The translations under genes were made by a program, and so were the position numbers. From UBA7398 sp964567545 (GTDB taxonomy: Bacteria; Actinomycetota; Actinomycetes; Nanopelagicales; Nanopelagicaceae), in contig CAZMNB010000075.1 in NCBI GenBank assembly GCA_964567545.1, positions 1 through 5,092 of the forward strand: a stretch of 5,092 nucleotides of DNA, written 5' to 3'. The stretch's first letter is position 1, and each line of letters starts with the position of its first letter. The notes under the pieces were generated by a model, which searched no databases, was not told where the DNA came from, and saw only the letters and a program-made list of their open reading frames with translations. This document shows positions 4,977 to 5,092 of this stretch, piece by piece.

Positions 4977-5092
4977 CCACAGAAGTTTTATAATCGAGTT
5001 TTGATTTTAGGTGCAGGTTCGGTTGCACAATGCGTCCTGCCACTTCTGATCGAGCATCTAGTAGATGCCAAACAGATTACGATCTTTGAACA
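4974..5092 (+). CDS. Homospermidine synthase-like protein (N-terminal 39 residues; runs off window)
   Basis: Only the first 39 residues are visible. They form a Rossmann beta-alpha-beta start: VLILGAGSVAQCVLPLL (residues 9-25), then IEH, then the second strand QITIFE (34-39). The GxGSVxxxxLPLLxxH pattern following a short polar N-terminus is characteristic of bacterial homospermidine synthase, a member of the saccharopine dehydrogenase superfamily that makes sym-homospermidine from putrescine using NAD. This is recognition from memory over a short stretch; another saccharopine dehydrogenase-like enzyme is possible. The full family length is roughly 470-480 residues, so most of the gene lies beyond the window. 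It has its own likely promoter and a strong ribosome site, and follows the GGDEF gene by 89 nt on the same strand. Confidence 0.7.
   Translation, partial: MPQKFYNRVLILGAGSVAQCVLPLLIEHLVDAKQITIFE

Overview
The window is a compact bacterial chromosome segment of ordinary gene density, moderately AT-leaning by eye (not counted). Spacers are short, several candidate -10 boxes fit TAnnnT, and one start may be leaderless. The secreted Ala/Lys-rich protein and the general style resemble streamlined low-GC Actinobacteria, such as freshwater acI/Nanopelagicales relatives. That placement is from memory of style, not from a search, and is only moderately secure. I see no mobile element, CRISPR array, rRNA or phage gene.

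Layout from left to right. Positions 1-52 hold most of a tRNA-Arg (anticodon CCU) on the minus strand, cut by the window edge. Positions 53-159 are a divergent regulatory spacer with the tRNA promoter, a probable promoter for the next gene, and a perfect 8+8 inverted repeat at that promoter. Positions 160-1386 encode a saccharopine-dehydrogenase-family enzyme most like carboxynorspermidine dehydrogenase. Only 4 nt later, 1391-2170 encodes a short-chain dehydrogenase (SDR), probably in the same operon. A 141-nt spacer with a hairpin and direct repeats precedes 2312-3010, a secreted Ala/Lys-rich protein of unknown function. Its stop codon overlaps that of the convergent gene 3471-3007, a small Tat-exported Rieske [2Fe-2S] protein. 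Divergent from it, 27 nt away, 3499-4884 encodes a polytopic membrane diguanylate cyclase. After an 89-nt leader with a likely promoter and a very strong Shine-Dalgarno, a gene begins at a TTG at 4974 and runs off the end. Its first 39 residues look like bacterial homospermidine synthase.

The main functional theme is NAD(P)-dependent metabolism with possible polyamine synthesis. The first and last protein-coding genes belong to the related carboxynorspermidine dehydrogenase and homospermidine synthase families. They are separated by four genes, one of them in the opposite orientation, so they are not one operon. The Rieske and GGDEF genes share a very tight divergent control region. No clearly new multi-gene system is visible. 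The points most worth a second look are the promoter palindrome, the SDR lacking its usual catalytic Asn, the cyclase without an inhibitory I-site, the interlocked stop codons, and the possible polyamine pair.
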